This document shows, piece after piece, positions 12,101 through 27,100 of a DNA stretch of 64,000 nucleotides. The position numbers were made by a program, and so were the translations under genes. Every line of letters starts with the position of its first letter. The stretch's first letter is position 1. The stretch comes from Helicoverpa zea. Taxonomy: Eukaryota; Arthropoda; Insecta; Lepidoptera; Noctuidae. The stretch covers positions 11,594,001-11,658,000 of the forward strand of contig NC_061482.1 of assembly GCF_022581195.2 (NCBI RefSeq). Reading direction: 5' to 3'. Under the pieces are notes generated by a model. The model saw only the letters and a program-made list of their open reading frames with translations. It made no database searches and was not told the DNA's origin.

Positions 12101-15100
12101 TCGGAAAGATATTGACACTCCCTCACGCTGCACCCACAGAGGTAGGGGCCAATAGGCATGTTGACTGGGTAAACATGGTGGGGTTTAGACTGGTCAATAA
12201 TATTAGACACGTATTTTTTATTTTAACAAAACATTGTTTATTGACATGTAACGCAATAAAAGATTGAGAGCGGGGACTACTGACGTCACGTCTGTGTCAA
12301 ATTTGTACTCAGAAGTGATGTTAGATAAAATTTAATCGTGTTATATCTTCGTTGTTACTTGTTTGTGAGAAAAAATTAAAAAATACGTGTCCATTGTTTT
12401 AGTTTAGGGTTATATCTAGAAGACGGACTGATTACTTTTTTTCAGTCATTATGCCTATTTAGGAAAGAAATAAGAAAGATGTTCGACTTACTGGTTCGGT
12501 GCGCGGTACTGAAGTGCCAGTCGACGTGCGCGCCGGACGCCGCGTTGTAGGCGTCGAGACGCAGCAGCGTGAGGTGGCCGGCCAGCGAGGCCGCGCACAC
12601 GCGCCGCGCGCCCGCTAGCGCGCGGACGTGCGTCGCGCCGCCCTCCGCGCTCCACCACACACACTGACGATACATAACACATTTTACTATAGTTCTCGAC
12701 ACGAATCTTGAGCTCTGACTTTCACCTTCGCAGAAGTATTTTCCCTTTTGTGGTACGAAGTGAGGCGCGGGGGCGGGCTAAAGCGGTGATTGGCCCGCAG
12801 TGCATCGCGTCATAGCCGTCACTCGGGATTGGTTCTTTGCTAAATCACTTCTGCGCAGATGTAGGTCAGAGCTCAAAATTATACTGACCCAACGCACTCC
12901 CGGCTTCATTATTTGTATGATGAGCATGTTTTTTAGCTGTGCTCTGGGCGTTAAAATATGTAGCTATATAGCTTATCAGGCGCTTGATCCTGCTAATTTT
13001 ACTTAAGCGACATACAATTGATATCGAACTTAGATTCAACCACGACTTCATTACAATAGAAGCGTGTGGCATTTCAATTTTTTTCTTTTAAATAAAACTT
13101 TTCTGTGATTCAATATTGAATCATATTGTGTGCATACGATTGCAATATGATTGTAGAGGAAACAAACTACTCTATTGACCAAATGGCTGACCATGGCAAA
13201 CAAATGAAATGTCATTGAAATACGATTGCTCTTATATTAGTAGCAGAATGCCCAATAAGGTTAAACCTGCTATTGAGATTACATTGTTATCCAATTATAA
13301 CATAAGTAGAATCAGACCCCAGTTATGTTAGCACCCATAATACAAATTGATAACTTACGATGGAGCTAACCAACTGTGTGTAAAGTATATCTAGTCGTAG
13401 TCTATTTGAGTTGACACATATATAAAGCTAAACCATCTTGATACAACTTTTTACACAAATACATTAAAAATTACTTCTACAAGAAATTATTAATTAATTG
13501 ATTTTTGACCACATTTTAATTTAAAATGGAATTTTAAGTACAAAGTCTTACCAAAGATTTTATTAATATTAAAGTTCGGCCATTCAGAGAATGCGTTCCT
13601 GACACGTCGCGATTGAACTGACGACGTAACTACATTCATTGATTATTGATATAATAATGTTGTTTTAATGCTCCTCAATTGTTAAAACGGTAAACAACCA
13701 GCAAAAATATTTTTATCGTAACTGCAACGCCATTGCAAAGTTACGTCGTCAGTTCAATCGCGACGTGTCAGGAACGCATTCTCTGAATGGCCGAACTATA
13801 AGCCGTCATTAATTAATCGAAACGTGTGTGAGATTTTTTAAGAACTTTGAATGAGTTACTAGTTGGAAAATGTTAAGCAAAGGACACAAAAAAGCACGTA
13901 ATGTATAACAGAATAATACTGTACCATGAGTTTCCCAGAGCTTGCTTCCCAAAACTCCAGTCGTCCGTCAGCACAACCCAATATGATAAGATCGTTACAA
14001 AAGTCCATACACCACACAGGAGATTCTTTGATCGCTTTCCCTCTCCAGTCTAAATTACTCACTATGTTACCATTGTCACTCTCCTCTATTGTGGCCCCAC
14101 TGTCATTTACCATAGACTTATCATTACACTTATCATCTACACTGTACACTGAATTCTCACATGAATTAAATACGAAAATGTTTTCATCACTTTTATCACT
14201 ATCCTTAACATTATTGATTGATGTATTTTGGTGACTTATATTTAAATTACTAGTATCCACATTTTCTTTAGCCTCGTAACAATTGTATAAAATGTCTTGT
14301 CCGTCTCCGCAGTATAAATTTCTGAAATAATAATAATTATAAGGTGAGTTTTTTTCTGTTTTTAGTTTCATAATTAAGATTCTATAGCTGCGTAACGCTT
14401 CTTGGTTTAAAAATAAGCATCATCATCATCTCAGCCATAGGACGTCCACTGCTGAACATAGGCCTCCCCCTTAGATCTCCACGGATACCTGTTGGAGGCG
14501 ACCTGCATCCAGCGTCTTCCGGCGACCTTTTTAAGGTCGCCTGTCCACCTTGTTGGACAATAAGTAAAATAAGCACAGTTTGAATTATATAGATACCTGT
14601 AATTCTTAGCAAAATCATATTTGGTGGTTTCAGCAGCGGAAAGGTGTTGCGGCAAGTCCCCTCGCGCTACTGACCGAAACCTTAGGCCGCTTAGATAACT
14701 GCTTAATCCTTTGCGAAGCCTGTGCACGTTCTGGAAAGAAACAACAATGTTATGTATTCAATGTTACGGTAAATACGAAATTATTATAAAACAATATGAA
14801 TAAAATTCAAGCACAAAACTCGCTAACAAAACCGTTTTGGATGAAACTCAGAGAAGTAAGGACACCTTGTGAAGTCGGTCAAGAAGGAAGAAAAATATTT
14901 GGCAAGTAACGTAATGTTGAAAATGAGTCTAAAATTGACTATCATAACTACATTGTGACTGTAACCTCGTCACTATCACGTTTATAAAACCGTGAGAACT
15001 CACCTCGCTTGTTCTTGGCGATTGTTCTGGACTATGATTAACTAAAAAAGAAAAAAAGATCATTAACAAATAGGCTTAGATAAAAAATTAAAACATTACA

Positions 15101-18100
15101 AAGACACAAACAAACCTTCACGCGGCTCATATGCTAAATTACTTTTCTTCGAAACTTTCTCGTACAAATCCTTTTGCAACTTGAAGAACCTGTAAGATAT
15201 CAGAATAAATGTGATACACGTTTTTATCCGTACTTATAAATATAACAAAGAGGAATTATTTTTAATATAAACCTTCTGTTTAAGTTCTGTCAATCTGTAT
15301 TTTTTGGCTTAATAAACGTTTTTTTTGTACCTTTGTGGTTCCGCAACTGCTGAAGCGATTTGAAAAATTCTTCCGCTGTTGGGAAGCTACACTATGCACT
15401 AGTGATATAGGCTATATTTTGACCAGGTACGTGAAGAAGGGATACAGTCAGTATTCTATTATATATTCATATGTGATCAGTTGCTAGAATTAAAGAGGTG
15501 TTCGGGTTCCTTGTCAAATCAAAATCACTCTGTCAAAGATTGGCCTTGATTGATTGGTGATTCTTTTTTTTTAAATGGTCGGGTTCTACGGAAGGCCTGT
15601 ACGCGTAGTTTCTAACGTTCTTCGTCCCCCGAACACCCGCATTTGGCGCGCTTCTTAGGAGATTTTGCGTTATGACATCTCCGCTAGTCATTTTGCTCTC
15701 CATGCTATTAATTCAATGTCAAATCAAAGAGTAACAATGATGTCAGTCACGGTAGTCAACGCGTGAGTTTTATATAAACACGCAAGTAACTGGCGGTCAA
15801 AGCTGAACCAGTTTTATAATTATTCTGTTGACGTGGGCAAACGTATATATTGTAATTTAAATTTAATAATAGTGTTTACGGGATCACAAGTTGTTTTAAT
15901 AATACACGCGCCTGCTTCTTTTATAAACTTTGCTGGAAACTCATCGTGCTTGATACCATAAATGTTTGTATACAGTGGTCACAAATTTTTCTTCCACTTT
16001 CTTATGTTTATTTAGAATGAATTTTATTTAATTGAAATTTAAATAATTACATAGGTGTGTACCTTAGCCTAAGCTCGCCAAACTTTTACGTTTGATGGCG
16101 ATGTGTTGATATCGATGTTAGATCGTTGATGGCGATGTTAGATCTAAACGAAAGACTGAAGGGAGAGAGGCTCTCACCACTGCGACTGGATTATGTTAAG
16201 TACCATGCTGCATAACAGATTCGACAACTTAAATTAATGAGCATCGCGCTTGGGTGTATATTGCAAAAAAAAAACGGCAAAGTGCACTTTCGGAAGAAGT
16301 TTAGATGTGTTACAGGTGCCTTATATGTTATGTATGTCTGAAATCATAAGTTAAGTAAGTGAAACACACAATTTAGAAATGTCCATTTGAATATGAAAGG
16401 CACTCACGCTCCGCGGTCGATGTTAGTAATGATCTCTCCGTTCTGCGAGTCCCACACTTTGATGTTGCCTTGCAGACACGAACTGACGATTTTCTCTCCA
16501 TCCGTCACCAGGCACTCCACTTCTTGGCTGTGACCAGCCACCACTAACGGCACAGCTTCCATCACCAGCTGGAAACGAAACAATAATAATTATATTTAGA
16601 AAAATAAATGTCATTGAACATCCTTAGTAGTCATTACGGGGAGTCAGAAGCCAGTAAGTCTGACACCTGTCTAACCAAGAGGTATTGGGTTGCCTGGGTA
16701 ACTGGGTTGAGAAGGACGGATAGGCAGTCGCTCCTTGTAAAGCACTGGTACTCAGCCGCATCGGGTTAGAATGGAAGCCGACCCCAACATAGTTGGGAAA
16801 ATGCTCGTGAGATGATGATGAAAGAAACAAATGAAGTATCTCGACTTAGCGCATGAGCACAGAGAAAGGAAAGATGGGCGGAGATGCCATAGTGATGGTA
16901 GGTCAAACGCTTACTTGTAGGTCAGGTAACTTACAGTAGGTGTGATCAAAACGATCAGATACTAGAACTAACGAGGCGTTCGGGATCCTTGACAAATCGA
17001 GAAAAATCTGTCAAATATTGGTGTTGATTGGTTGGTGATCTTATTTTGAAAATAAATATAAGGGTGATGCAACTAACGTTTCTAATCCTCCGAACACCCG
17101 CATGTTGGCGCGCTACTTCCTTAGGAGATTTTGCTTTATGACATCTACGCTAGTCACTTTGTTCTCCATGGTAGCAACATGTGCAATGTGCAATGTGATG
17201 TATCAAGGAAAACATGTAAAAGGTTTCTGTACCTGGACAGCAGGTTGCTTCGCTACAATCTTCCTGTATTCATCGTCGTCACTCCACGACGCCCGCCATT
17301 CGGCGTAGTGGCGAGAACACACGCATCTGTTAAACACAAACACTGTTACTGCTACTAATTTCATTCACCATCTGTTATTAAATTTACAATTTACTCAATT
17401 AATAATTAATAGTAAAACACGCACACAGCTACGATATGATGTTCATATGTTCCGGCTACATCATCAGATCAGTTCGGAGATAATACTGCTTTAGCGTCTT
17501 CTATCACGAAACATTAAAATTCATTGATTTTATCGAAAAGGCGACGCACAAAGGGAGTTAACTTATCATAAAACAACTAGTTCCCCTGTGAGTGCTTTGT
17601 TACGTATAAATGAAGAACCGCTGGACCGATTTTGAGCAAACTTCACGTAACCATCTACTAAATAGTACGAATACAGCTTAAACATTTGGAATGGATTGGT
17701 GAAACCGTGTTTGAGTTGTAAAATTACAACAAAAAGTGGGATTAATTTTTATGTTTCGTTCCTAATCACATTTAATCGACGTTCAAACGTTAATATACTG
17801 GTTAACATATGTAGATTAGCACATAGAAAAAAATAATAAAAAAAAAAACAATAATAAAGAACAAAATAGAATAAAATATGCGAGAGTTAGAACACCATTT
17901 ATGAGTCAGACATTACAAACAACGGAAATTCTCAATTGAAAACTGACAGCTGTCAACTGGTCAAAACATTCGATACTCATGATGTTGTAAATTATGAAAA
18001 CGAAAAATGACTCCCGTAGCCAAACACCGAATGAATTAGGTATTTTTTTTACAATTCGCCATAGAATATCATAAAGTATATGTGATGTGATTTAATGTGA

Positions 18101-21100
18101 TTAGATACGAAACACCAGATATATAGATATTATTAATATAAGTTGAATGATAATTACCGGTAAAGCACAACCATCATGTAGGCAATGACTGCGACGCTGA
18201 TAGTGCACAATATGGCCAGAAGTAAGATTTCCATCGGCGTGGTCGGGTAAATGGGCAAATCTGACCCCTTTCCCCATTGGTGCGGCTGAGTCTTACCCTC
18301 GGTCACCTCAAAATCTAGAACAGAATAAAGTAACATTGGATTAACCGTTTGTATGGCACTAATTACAGAACAATAGAAAATCAATTGTGTCTCGCGTATA
18401 TCTGCGCACCGGCATACAACGGGTTCAATTATACTATGCTAGCAGCACATTGAGACACAAGTGTGAATTTTACTATTTACACCACTCGAATACAAATTGA
18501 ATGATGATCCTCTTAGGCAATTGTCGGTCCTTGCGTCTATTCTCATATAAGGAGATCAGTCAGCTGTGCAGGACATGTTATAGTGCACGACACATCAGTT
18601 GCGCAGACACAGGTGCACTGACTATTCCTTCACTCTTATAGCCCGATGGGACGGTAATCCGACTCGACCGGAGAGAGATAAGGCGCATGACCAACAAAAA
18701 AAAAACGAATTGTGTATTAAACAAATTAACTAATATTTTCACAACTGAATGAACTTGCAAATAGGATATATCACGTAATGGTCAATTAGAGTACATGGAG
18801 CACTTTTTAAAGACTAAAAAGAGGAGGCTTTCTACCGAACGGACCTTCTGAATTCTGAGGTTGAAGCGGAAAGTAGTATCAGACTTTTAATGACATAAAA
18901 CTACACAAGTACTTCCCCTTTGTGTTCCAGAGTCACAAAACATGATCACAGCCATTAAACTTGACATCAAATATCAAAACAACTTACGGCAATTTCCAAT
19001 AATTTATCTATCTGCTGTTTGCTTACTGGAGTTATGATGTTGACATTAGCCCGATACAAGTACCTAATGTCAAATTCCTTTGTCTAGTAAGCAAAACAAC
19101 GTATACATAGAATATTGGCAACGGCCGTTATTAAATCAAGATTTCAATGGTTTAGTAGCCAGCAAGCGGTTCGCAACGAACTTCCAAACACAGATACGCG
19201 CATATAGCCTATACGATACCCTCTCAAAAGACTCACGTAGCCACGGAAGAGAAAGAGCGAGTGAAAGTGCTATTTAGCTGTTGCAACCGACGCAACTTTC
19301 TGCACCCAATCGTAACTCTCGCCTCTGCGGCCGCGGCTCATTCATGTAAAAACAATTTTATCCAACTGGTTAACATGTTGATTTCTTACATTTACGTGAA
19401 TATTAGACATTTAAATAAAACTACTTTTACGGATTTTATCGCGGTTATATTAATATTATTTAATCCCGACGTCCTTTACAGCAATCATGGTCGCGGGCAG
19501 ACTCAGTCTGCCCATAACATCCGTCAAAGTAGTTTTATTTAAACTTTATCCAAATTGCGTAGTAATAGAGACTATTTTGATATTTGATAACTTTATAAGT
19601 AGCCATTTTCGCCAAGACTTTTCTAATGTAGAATATAATTTTTAAGTGTGTTAACTTGGCGACACTGGTTTTCAGGTATAGGTAAGGATGTTTCCACTCG
19701 TCCTTTCTGTTCCGTGCTCGCAATTCACGTGATGTGTCGAGTCGCCATTTAGGGTGCATCTACACGGTGCAAGTAGCTTGCGCATGTTGTACATAAGCAG
19801 GTTATGATTACATGCATTTAAAAAACGTGCAGGTCCAGCGACTCGCGCATGTGCCCAAGCAAAATACCCACTCGCGTGCTCTTGTCACTCGTCACTTGCG
19901 TATGCTAACTTGCTCCAGCTACATGCGCCTTTAGTTTGTCAGGAACATTACCTGGCATCATGTCAATAGGATCAAGCGCGGCCGCCAGGGCCTGCCATCG
20001 CAACGGCGGCGGGTCGCGCTCGTCAGGGTTGCGCACCCCTGCCGCGAGCTCGGGCGCCACGCGTTGGCTCAGCAGCAGGGGTGGCAACACCGCCACGTGA
20101 CGCCCCGCCACTGACTCGTTGTAGTGAGACAGTATCGCCGACCAGTGGTGGGATGACAATCTGAAATTCATATTTAGAACTTGTCAAGAAAGCTTTTGTT
20201 TTTTACAAGGAATTGAGTACTGGAGATAATTTGAATTTCATATTTAGAATTTGTCAAGAACGTTTTTGTTTTCTAGAGGGCACTGGCAAGAGAAAGTACC
20301 TCTACAAGTTGTGACAGTTAATTAATGTTACAATATAAAACTGAGCTCTGGAGCAAAAGATGAGGAGCAAAAGCTTCATCAGATACAGCAGAATGGAAGA
20401 AGGTTAGAAGTCACACAACAAGTTATTCAGGCAATATTAAAAGCAGTTTCCTCTCCATTCATTATTCAGCGTTTATTCATGTAAACGTATACTAAAAATT
20501 GTCTCACCTGGACCAAGGCCGCGAGTGTGGTGAATGTTTTAGCATAATAGTATCATTTGCATCGACCACCGTCTTTTCAGCGTCAATATCTATCAGCGGC
20601 GGGAACACCAGTTGATTTCTATCGCTGTTGTTATAAAATACAAACGTTGAGTGTTTTGGTTCGTGTTTTTCGTAATTCTTTCTGTTCACCTCAGCGTCAG
20701 TTTTCTCTATATTGCTTATAAAGTAATCTACGACCCCAGAGTTGTAGACTATCATAGATATCCAAACCAGCATCCACACCATGAAGGCTCGTTGGAAGAA
20801 GCGCGTCCGCGCCCACATGTTGACGAGGCGGATGCGCTTCGGCACTCTGTGGTCCTGGTGACCCGGGCTGGAGTTCCTCTTCGCCACAACATCCGTGGGA
20901 GTATTGTGCGCCAAACCGTTCAGCCGTGGATGCGATTTCGATTTCGTCATTCTTTGCGGTGAAAAACTGTTCTCTTCTACATAATTCTTACTGAACCTCC
21001 AGTTCAGCGCGTTATTAGCATTAAAATACTCTTTGAGGTGTAACTTGTTATTTTGGTCTTGGAAATATTCCATGCGTCGTACATCGACTCCCAGTATTGT

Positions 21101-24100
21101 GGCGAAGAATGCCATTTGAATGAAATAGTCTGATATTAAACTAACTATCATGAATATTGAGAACTCCTGGATGAATGGTACGAAGGTGAAGAAGCTGACG
21201 GTGAGTATTGTGATCTCTGTGAGTAAGTTCTTGGTGATGGACCAGCCTTCCTTGCTGAGGCCCTGCGCCAGGCGGATCTTGACGTCGAGTCGCGAGTCAG
21301 TCGATGTAACGCTCTTCGTGAGAACAAGAACGTTTTCCAGTCCTACGATAATCACTAGGTAAGGGAAAATCTCCTTACCTTGTAAGCTCAAGGAGAATCC
21401 AAAATATAGACAAATTCCCATAGACATTGCAAGACTGCCGCCTATAGTGAGTACTGAACAAGCAGCCAGACCTAATTTTGACCTTATAAATTCTATTTTG
21501 CGAACAGAAAAATATACGTATAGAAATAGTCCCACAAATGTAATAGTTAGAGGGACTAATTCTCTATAGTTGAATTGTCCTGGGTAATATACTAGAGTGA
21601 ATTCGTTGATGTGCGTGTATGGGGCCTCTTGGTAAAGCGGGTACATTTCCTTCAGCTTTCTCATCAGCGATTGGATAAATCTGAAATATCATACAAATAA
21701 GTTAAAATCATACCTCTTTTCTTATTACTGCTTATCTTTGTCAATCAACAACTTGGCTACTCTATTGTGTATCGTCTAAAACTATTATTATCTCGAAAGG
21801 TCAGAGGGTTATACATATTTCATAGTTTCTAGATAGGAGCTGAGTATGTAAAACATATTCTTTTGATGTAAGTAAACAAATATAAAAATCAGTACTGTGT
21901 TATCGATAATCTAATGAGTTATCTGCTTTTATATCTTTTCTGAAAAGACACTATATAATTATCCCTAAATTATCGATAAACGTGGCACACGATCATCATT
22001 TATTATTATGAAAAACGAAAGCGTTTCTTGTATTTTATACAATAGCTAGCTGTTCTCCCGTGGTTTTACCCGTGTCCAGGGAGAACTTTTGTCCATACCT
22101 TGACAAAACATAGCATGTTACTCGGGAAACATGTAGCTTTCTAAGAGTGAAAGCATTTTCAAATCAGGTCAGTAGTTTTGGAGCTTTTTATGTACAAACA
22201 AACATGTTACGTCTTTAATATCTTAGCATAGATAACATCAATTACTGACATTGAACATCCTTGGCAGTCGTTACGGGTAGTCAGTAACCAATAAGCCTGA
22301 CACCAGTCCAAGGGGCATTGGGTTGCCCGGGTAACTGGGTTGAGGAGGTCAGATAGGGCAGTCGCTCCTTGTAAAACTGGTACTCAGCTACATCCGGGCA
22401 TACGGGAGGCAGACCCCAACATGGTTGGAAAAGGCTCGGAAAAAGAAAGAAGATAACATCAATAACCTTTGGTCTGGCTGTTGGTAGAATATAGTGACGG
22501 CGTACTGCAGAACCCGGGGCCGAGCTCTCAGCGGATACCTCTTGATACCAGTTTCTCTTAGTTGCATACCAAACGCCATTTCTGCTATGCTCGCTTTGGC
22601 TTTTTGGAGATTCTAAAATAGAACACATTTTTCAAATTCAAATTTTTATACACACAGACTAGACTTTAGTATTCCCTTCTACAACAAGTCTGTTGGGATC
22701 TTTAAGAATCCCGGCTGAGTGCGAATAGGACTCGTGCACTAGGCTTGTTGTAAGGAGCCCCCTTAAGTAAATATTTTTTTCTAGTTTTCAGTATTGGTTG
22801 TTGTAACGGCAATAATAATACATCATCTGTGAAACCTTCCAGTTGTCTAACTAAAGTCGAGCATCAGATACAGGCTGTTGAAAGACAGATGTACAGTGAA
22901 GTTCTATTTATGGGAGCAATTTTCCTCCTTTGGCTATCGAATCCAAAATTTGATAGCCTCACGAGTGCCAGCGACTTCGGGTAGCTAGCTTGCTATTGTT
23001 TTTGAAAGGTCTCCACTGCAAGACGATTTTATCATCGAAGCGACATCGCGTTATGACAACAATTTACCTGGTAGTTATAAACTGTGTTGATGATATTGGC
23101 GTCAAGTGAGAAAGACTGTAGGTTCTGCTGCCACAAGTTGGCAGGCGATAGCAGTAGACAGCTGTACTCAGGCAGGACACGCTCAGTACTGGCCTTGCTA
23201 TCCCGGCGCTTGATACCGCCGATCTGATAGCAATGCTGGAGTAGAGTGCTTTTTCTGAAATAAAACACATTACTTCATCATCATCAGGCTTTTTACATTG
23301 CCAGTAAGTCTGACGCCAGTCTAGCCAAGGGGTATCGGGTTGCCCGGGTAACTGGGTTGAGGAGATCAGATAGGCAGTCGCTTCTTGTAAAGCACTGGTA
23401 CTCAGCTGAATCTGGTTAGACTGGAAGCCGACCTCAACATGGTTGGGAAAAAGACTCGGAGGATGATGATTCATCATCATCAGGCTTTTTATCGTCATAC
23501 TGCGGGACATTGGCCTTCTCTCACAGAGAAGGATTGGCGTTAATCACCACGCTTGCTCAATGCGGGTTGGTCAATCAATCAAATTATTTAATAAAATATA
23601 TTTAAATATTCTACACAATTGCCACACCAAGATGACAATAAGTAATGATAAGAGCCGCAGCTATACAGAGTCTTAGAGATAGAAGGACAGCCAGTTTAAA
23701 ATTCATATTGATATTTACAAACCCAATAATTATGTACATGTAGGTATTATCTCATATTTAATTTTGGTAATATTGATAAAAGATCCCAGAAAAGTTTGAT
23801 AACGTGTTTAAACCATTTGGCGGAACATTGACAGCTAAGATAACGCTATGGAGCGTCGGAATGGCAAAATTGAGTCATTCGTAAACACCTGTATAATTAG
23901 GTTAGGTACGTAAAATCTTAGACTCTTTTGATAGCATGATTCACCGATTCATTATCGCTGGTTAGAACAGACGGAAAACTGATAGTGGGTGAAATCGCGA
24001 AATATTATACAACATGCAACGTAACAATAAAAATGTCATGAAACACACATTCAGGTGTATGTGAAATCGCGACACATGATCCTACAATAGGAAACATTCG

Positions 24101-27100
24101 CTTTTGTTTGCAAAAAAATACATAAAACTCTATTTAATTCATAGTAATAACTATTAATAATATACTTTATAGCTTTCTACAACTTAGCGAAACTCAATTA
24201 AATGCTGATTGCTCTCACAAAATAGAAACGCCTCGTGTTGTTCACTGTATAGATGACTTTGCGCTTTTCCAACAAGTTTATATTTGCAGCTCTGAAGCGC
24301 AATTGGTCCATGGATAGGCTCAGGTCCCCATAACGAGTTCTTCCGAGTTTGGAAAGGATATACTGGTGAAAACCCTTTAGAAATCGCTATGGGTAGACAA
24401 AAGCCAGAAAGTCTGACTACCAGTCTTCCCAAGGACTATTGGGTTGCCTGGTAACTGGGTTGTGGGGAAGGTCAGATAGGCAGTCGCTCCATGTGAAACA
24501 TTGATGCATCTGATTAGACTGGAGGGCGTCCCCAACATAGTTTATGAATCTTACTCAATGACATAAGGCAATAAATAGCATAGCTTCCGCAAATCAGCAG
24601 TTATGAAGGACACAGGCAAAGAATTTATTTCGACAAAAGCTTCTGCCAGCGGTTTCTCTCTGCATTATGCATGAAATTATTTCGCGCATAAAAGTAACTT
24701 AAGTACAAACTTATTTTATAAAACAAACGTATGCTTCAGCTTTAGGGATTGTTCACACCAAACGTATTGTCCGCCGCTGACTGTGAGTATACTCACTGTC
24801 TGCCCCAGTGTGAACGTCGACTCAGTCTGCAGTACGCGTACTCACCAAGCCGACAATAAGCTATAGCGTACGATGCGCTACATGTGTGAACAAAAGAATA
24901 GGCTCGTGTAGGTTCACACTAGATGCGTACGCTGAGCGGCTGACTATTCTACACATAAAAGAGCTCAGTATTTAAACCCTCCAATCTTTATACATAACAG
25001 ATGCTATGTCTTCCCAAGCGCATCTTCGTAAGTTTCTATCACTAAATTCTTTTGAATTCGCATTCCAAATACATTCTCTAGAATATACTTCTGCAATAAA
25101 CTTTTCGGTGTCGAACATCGCGATGTGTCACGTGTCACGTCTGTCCTCATTGAAGTTTGTTTCTCGAGTGTATTGCGTCCGAGGCGCGCGGCGGTGCGGG
25201 CGCGGCGGAGCGGCGCTATTCGGCAACTGCGTCCGCGTAGCCAATCCGCGTCCGCCGTGCATAGTCGCGTAGTAAAATAATCGGCCACTGAGAGTCAGCG
25301 ACAACAGACGACGTAATAGCGTATAGTCGGTTCGGTGTGAACGACAATTTCAATATATATGGAAAAGCAATAAACTACGTAACGCGCGCTCACAGTCAGC
25401 GGCCGACAATACGTTTGGTCTGAACGATGCCTTATAATATTAGTTTTAAGATAGTAGCTGTCCCCCATGGTTTCACCCGCTGTCCGGGGTAAATTCTTTC
25501 CGCACTAGGATAGAAAGTACCCTCTATCCTTCCTCAGGCTATAAGCTACCTGCGTACCTATTTGTTCAATAGTTTTGGCGTGAAAGCCGCACAAGCACAG
25601 ACCGACTGAGTTACTTTCGCATTTATAAATTATGTATTAGTAGTAAACATAGAATAGATATCCAATAATATTATAACAGGTACAAAATCATAGCAGTCAG
25701 GTTATGTAACTGGTTCCCTATCTTATCGCATAAATATTTTGGCATATTTAACTTGAATTATACTTTCGCAAAATGTTACATAGGTATATCAGAAAAGATT
25801 TCGCACACTTTTTATGGCATTATCATCATAATTTTATAACATCAGGCTTTCAGTCCGACCTGGGAATCGAACCCGAGGCACTGCGCACAGCAACTTATAA
25901 CAGTATATTGTAAATATCAACATGAACTTGTCCCTGACTTTCTATTAAAGGACAATAAGAAATATGCATTGTCCTCTTACGACAATTTACCTATTGCTGC
26001 AAGGAGGCAAGGAGTACCAATCAACCACATCACAAAGTTACCGTCGCATTTATATAACATCCTACTATTCGCTAGCAAGACTAGTGATACTTTGTTAGAT
26101 TTTACTATCCCGTCTCCCCTCTTACACCCGTTCCCATATTCTATCTATCTATTAATTTGCCTCCTAGAGATAGATTTTTGACGTTAGCTACATACAAGTA
26201 TATGTCCATAGATGTAAAATTCCTATCTCTAGTAATACATCGGATAGATCGATAGGTCAATTAAATTGCGCAATATTACGTATCGTGCTTTGATTATGTA
26301 GGGTTTATATTGAAGACTCCAAAATGATTTTTAGAGAATAAAATTTTAATATTTTTAAGTGAAATACTCACGTTTCTGGATCCTCATGGTTCCTTATAGT
26401 CTCCAACAAACGAAATACTTCTTGCAAGGGCGCTCTGAAGGCATCCCACATCTTTAAATTGTTGTTCCATGGTGAGACACCTGCGGAAGTTATTAATTTA
26501 CCATACCATATACCATAATTTACCATGTATATTTTTATTACAGAAAATAATAATACAATTGTAAAAAAAATAAGCACTTTCACTAACCTAACCTGGATCA
26601 AAAAATATGTAGGCTGTCAATTTAACTTTCATGATAATTATTTATGTTTTTTATGACATAAAAATACTCAATTCCTTCAGTTAAAATTATAATTTAATAC
26701 ATCACTGAATGTAATGGTTTCATATTTTTTTCAATATTTCATAACAATTGAATTTAAATCATATTATAAACTTATTCTTTGGTCTTTTTTCTTTGTATTA
26801 GTCAAAGAGATTATATTTGGCAAGTCACTGTCCAAGATCTGACTTTAAGTCTGGTAATATGTACTGTAGATTACAGCAAATAATATTAAGTTCTGAATGA
26901 TCATTTGAACATTTTTTTTATCACCACAGTGTTTTATTACCATGACATAAAACAGTATTTTCCTTCAAATACATCATATTTGTGTGGCGTTTATAAATTC
27001 TATTAATTTCAAAATATTTCCTCTCACGCTTTTAACTAGTGAATTATGGAATTATTATTTTATGTTTTTATTCTTATGTAAAACCGTATTATGTCCAGTA

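Noticed and set aside
20651..20962. 103-codon frame on the plus strand
   Set aside because: It is antisense to SCAP exon 7, whose minus-strand frame clearly encodes the sterol-sensing protein.
25004..25288. Overlapping open frames on both strands
   Set aside because: They lie wholly within the 24745-25431 MITE and follow from its GC-rich inverted words.
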